Below are positions 5,276 to 5,598 of a DNA stretch of 5,598 bases, piece by piece (the stretch's first letter is position 1; every line of letters begins with the position of its first letter). A program made the position numbers and the translations under genes. This stretch comes from an uncultured Collinsella sp. (GTDB taxonomy: Bacteria; Actinomycetota; Coriobacteriia; Coriobacteriales; Coriobacteriaceae). The stretch spans positions 1 to 5,598 of the forward strand of contig CAUCXP010000115.1 in assembly GCA_958446785.1 (NCBI GenBank), in the 5' to 3' direction. The notes beneath the pieces are model-generated. The model was given only the letters and a program-made list of their open reading frames with translations. It did no database searches and had not been told where the DNA came from.

Positions 5276-5598
5276 CTAGGAACGGTAGTCGCCGTTGATG
5301 GAGATGTACTCATGCGTGAGGTCGCAGGTCCACACGGTCGTTGCCGCGTCGCCTGCGCCCAGGTCGGCCGAGATCACGATCTCGGGCGCCTCGAAACGTC
5401 GTAGAGCCTCGTCCTCGTCAAAGGGAACAGTCAGACCGTCGCGACAGACAGGCATGCCCATCATGTCGATGGAAACGTCTTCCTGATTAAACTTCACGCC
5501 GCACTTGCCAAGCGCCATAGCAACGCGGCCCCAGTTGCAGTCGTGGCCGGCGATGCAGGTCTTAACGAGCGGCGAGTTGGCAACGGCACGGGCGGCGA
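5276..5598 (-). CDS. argJ: Bifunctional ornithine acetyltransferase / N-acetylglutamate synthase ArgJ, C-terminal 106 residues (cut by window edge)
   Basis: ArgJ moves the acetyl group from N-acetylornithine to glutamate, releasing ornithine and remaking N-acetylglutamate, which makes the pathway cyclic. The frame stays open to the window edge and the visible part belongs to the C-terminal (beta) chain. It contains VANSPLVKTCIAGHDCNWGR, corresponding to the family pattern VKTAxxGxDxNWGR, and ends with DLTHEYISINGDYRS, close to the usual DLTxxYVxINADYRT end. The self-cleavage Thr and the N-terminal chain are outside the window. The stop is TAG (complement of 5276-5278). An internal ATG at 5518 is not the start, because the conserved NWGR block lies upstream of it. 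It is the most upstream arg gene visible; argC would be expected beyond it. Whether the enzyme also accepts acetyl-CoA cannot be told from this part. Confidence 0.93.
   Translation of the reverse strand, partial: AARAVANSPLVKTCIAGHDCNWGRVAMALGKCGVKFNQEDVSIDMMGMPVCRDGLTVPFDEDEALRRFEAPEIVISADLGAGDAATTVWTCDLTHEYISINGDYRS

Overview
The window is a G+C-rich bacterial chromosomal segment of housekeeping genes. It holds five protein-coding genes, all on the minus strand, and one tRNA gene on the plus strand. Gene content and order (argJ-argB-argD, a long-form asnB, a murE whose N-terminus resembles L-lysine-type ligases), together with the base composition, suggest a Gram-positive Actinomycetota, most plausibly a Coriobacteriia relative such as Collinsella. 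That placement is inferred from style and was not tested by any search.

Right part (2861-5598): the end of an arginine/ornithine biosynthesis operon, read right to left as argJ (its start lies outside the window), argB, argD. ArgB phosphorylates N-acetylglutamate. ArgD makes N-acetylornithine in the step after ArgC, which is not in the window. ArgJ recycles the acetyl group from acetylornithine to glutamate and releases ornithine. Gaps of 81 and 69 bp separate the genes, and argB and argD each have a Shine-Dalgarno sequence, so co-transcription is likely.

Middle (2274-2860): a complete 76-nt tRNA-Val(UAC) gene with encoded CCA and its own plus-strand terminator. It diverges from asnB and converges on argD. 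The 324 bp between the tRNA and the argD stop codon are the most unusual part of the window. A unit of about 149 bp, made of the last 18 nt of the tRNA, its terminator and a hairpin-rich tail, is present twice in direct orientation at about 94% identity. Between the copies is a 38-bp spacer that is almost entirely a G+C-rich hairpin. The second copy is a tRNA remnant without a tRNA body and ends 7 bp from the argD stop codon.

Left part (1-2273): asnB, a full-length glutamine-dependent asparagine synthetase of the long AsnB/LtsA type, ends in a clear intrinsic terminator. After that comes the first 93 codons of murE on the same strand, probably with its own promoter.

I found no phage gene, transposase, CRISPR array or defence system. 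The candidate for something undescribed is the structured repeat attached to the tRNA-Val 3' end.
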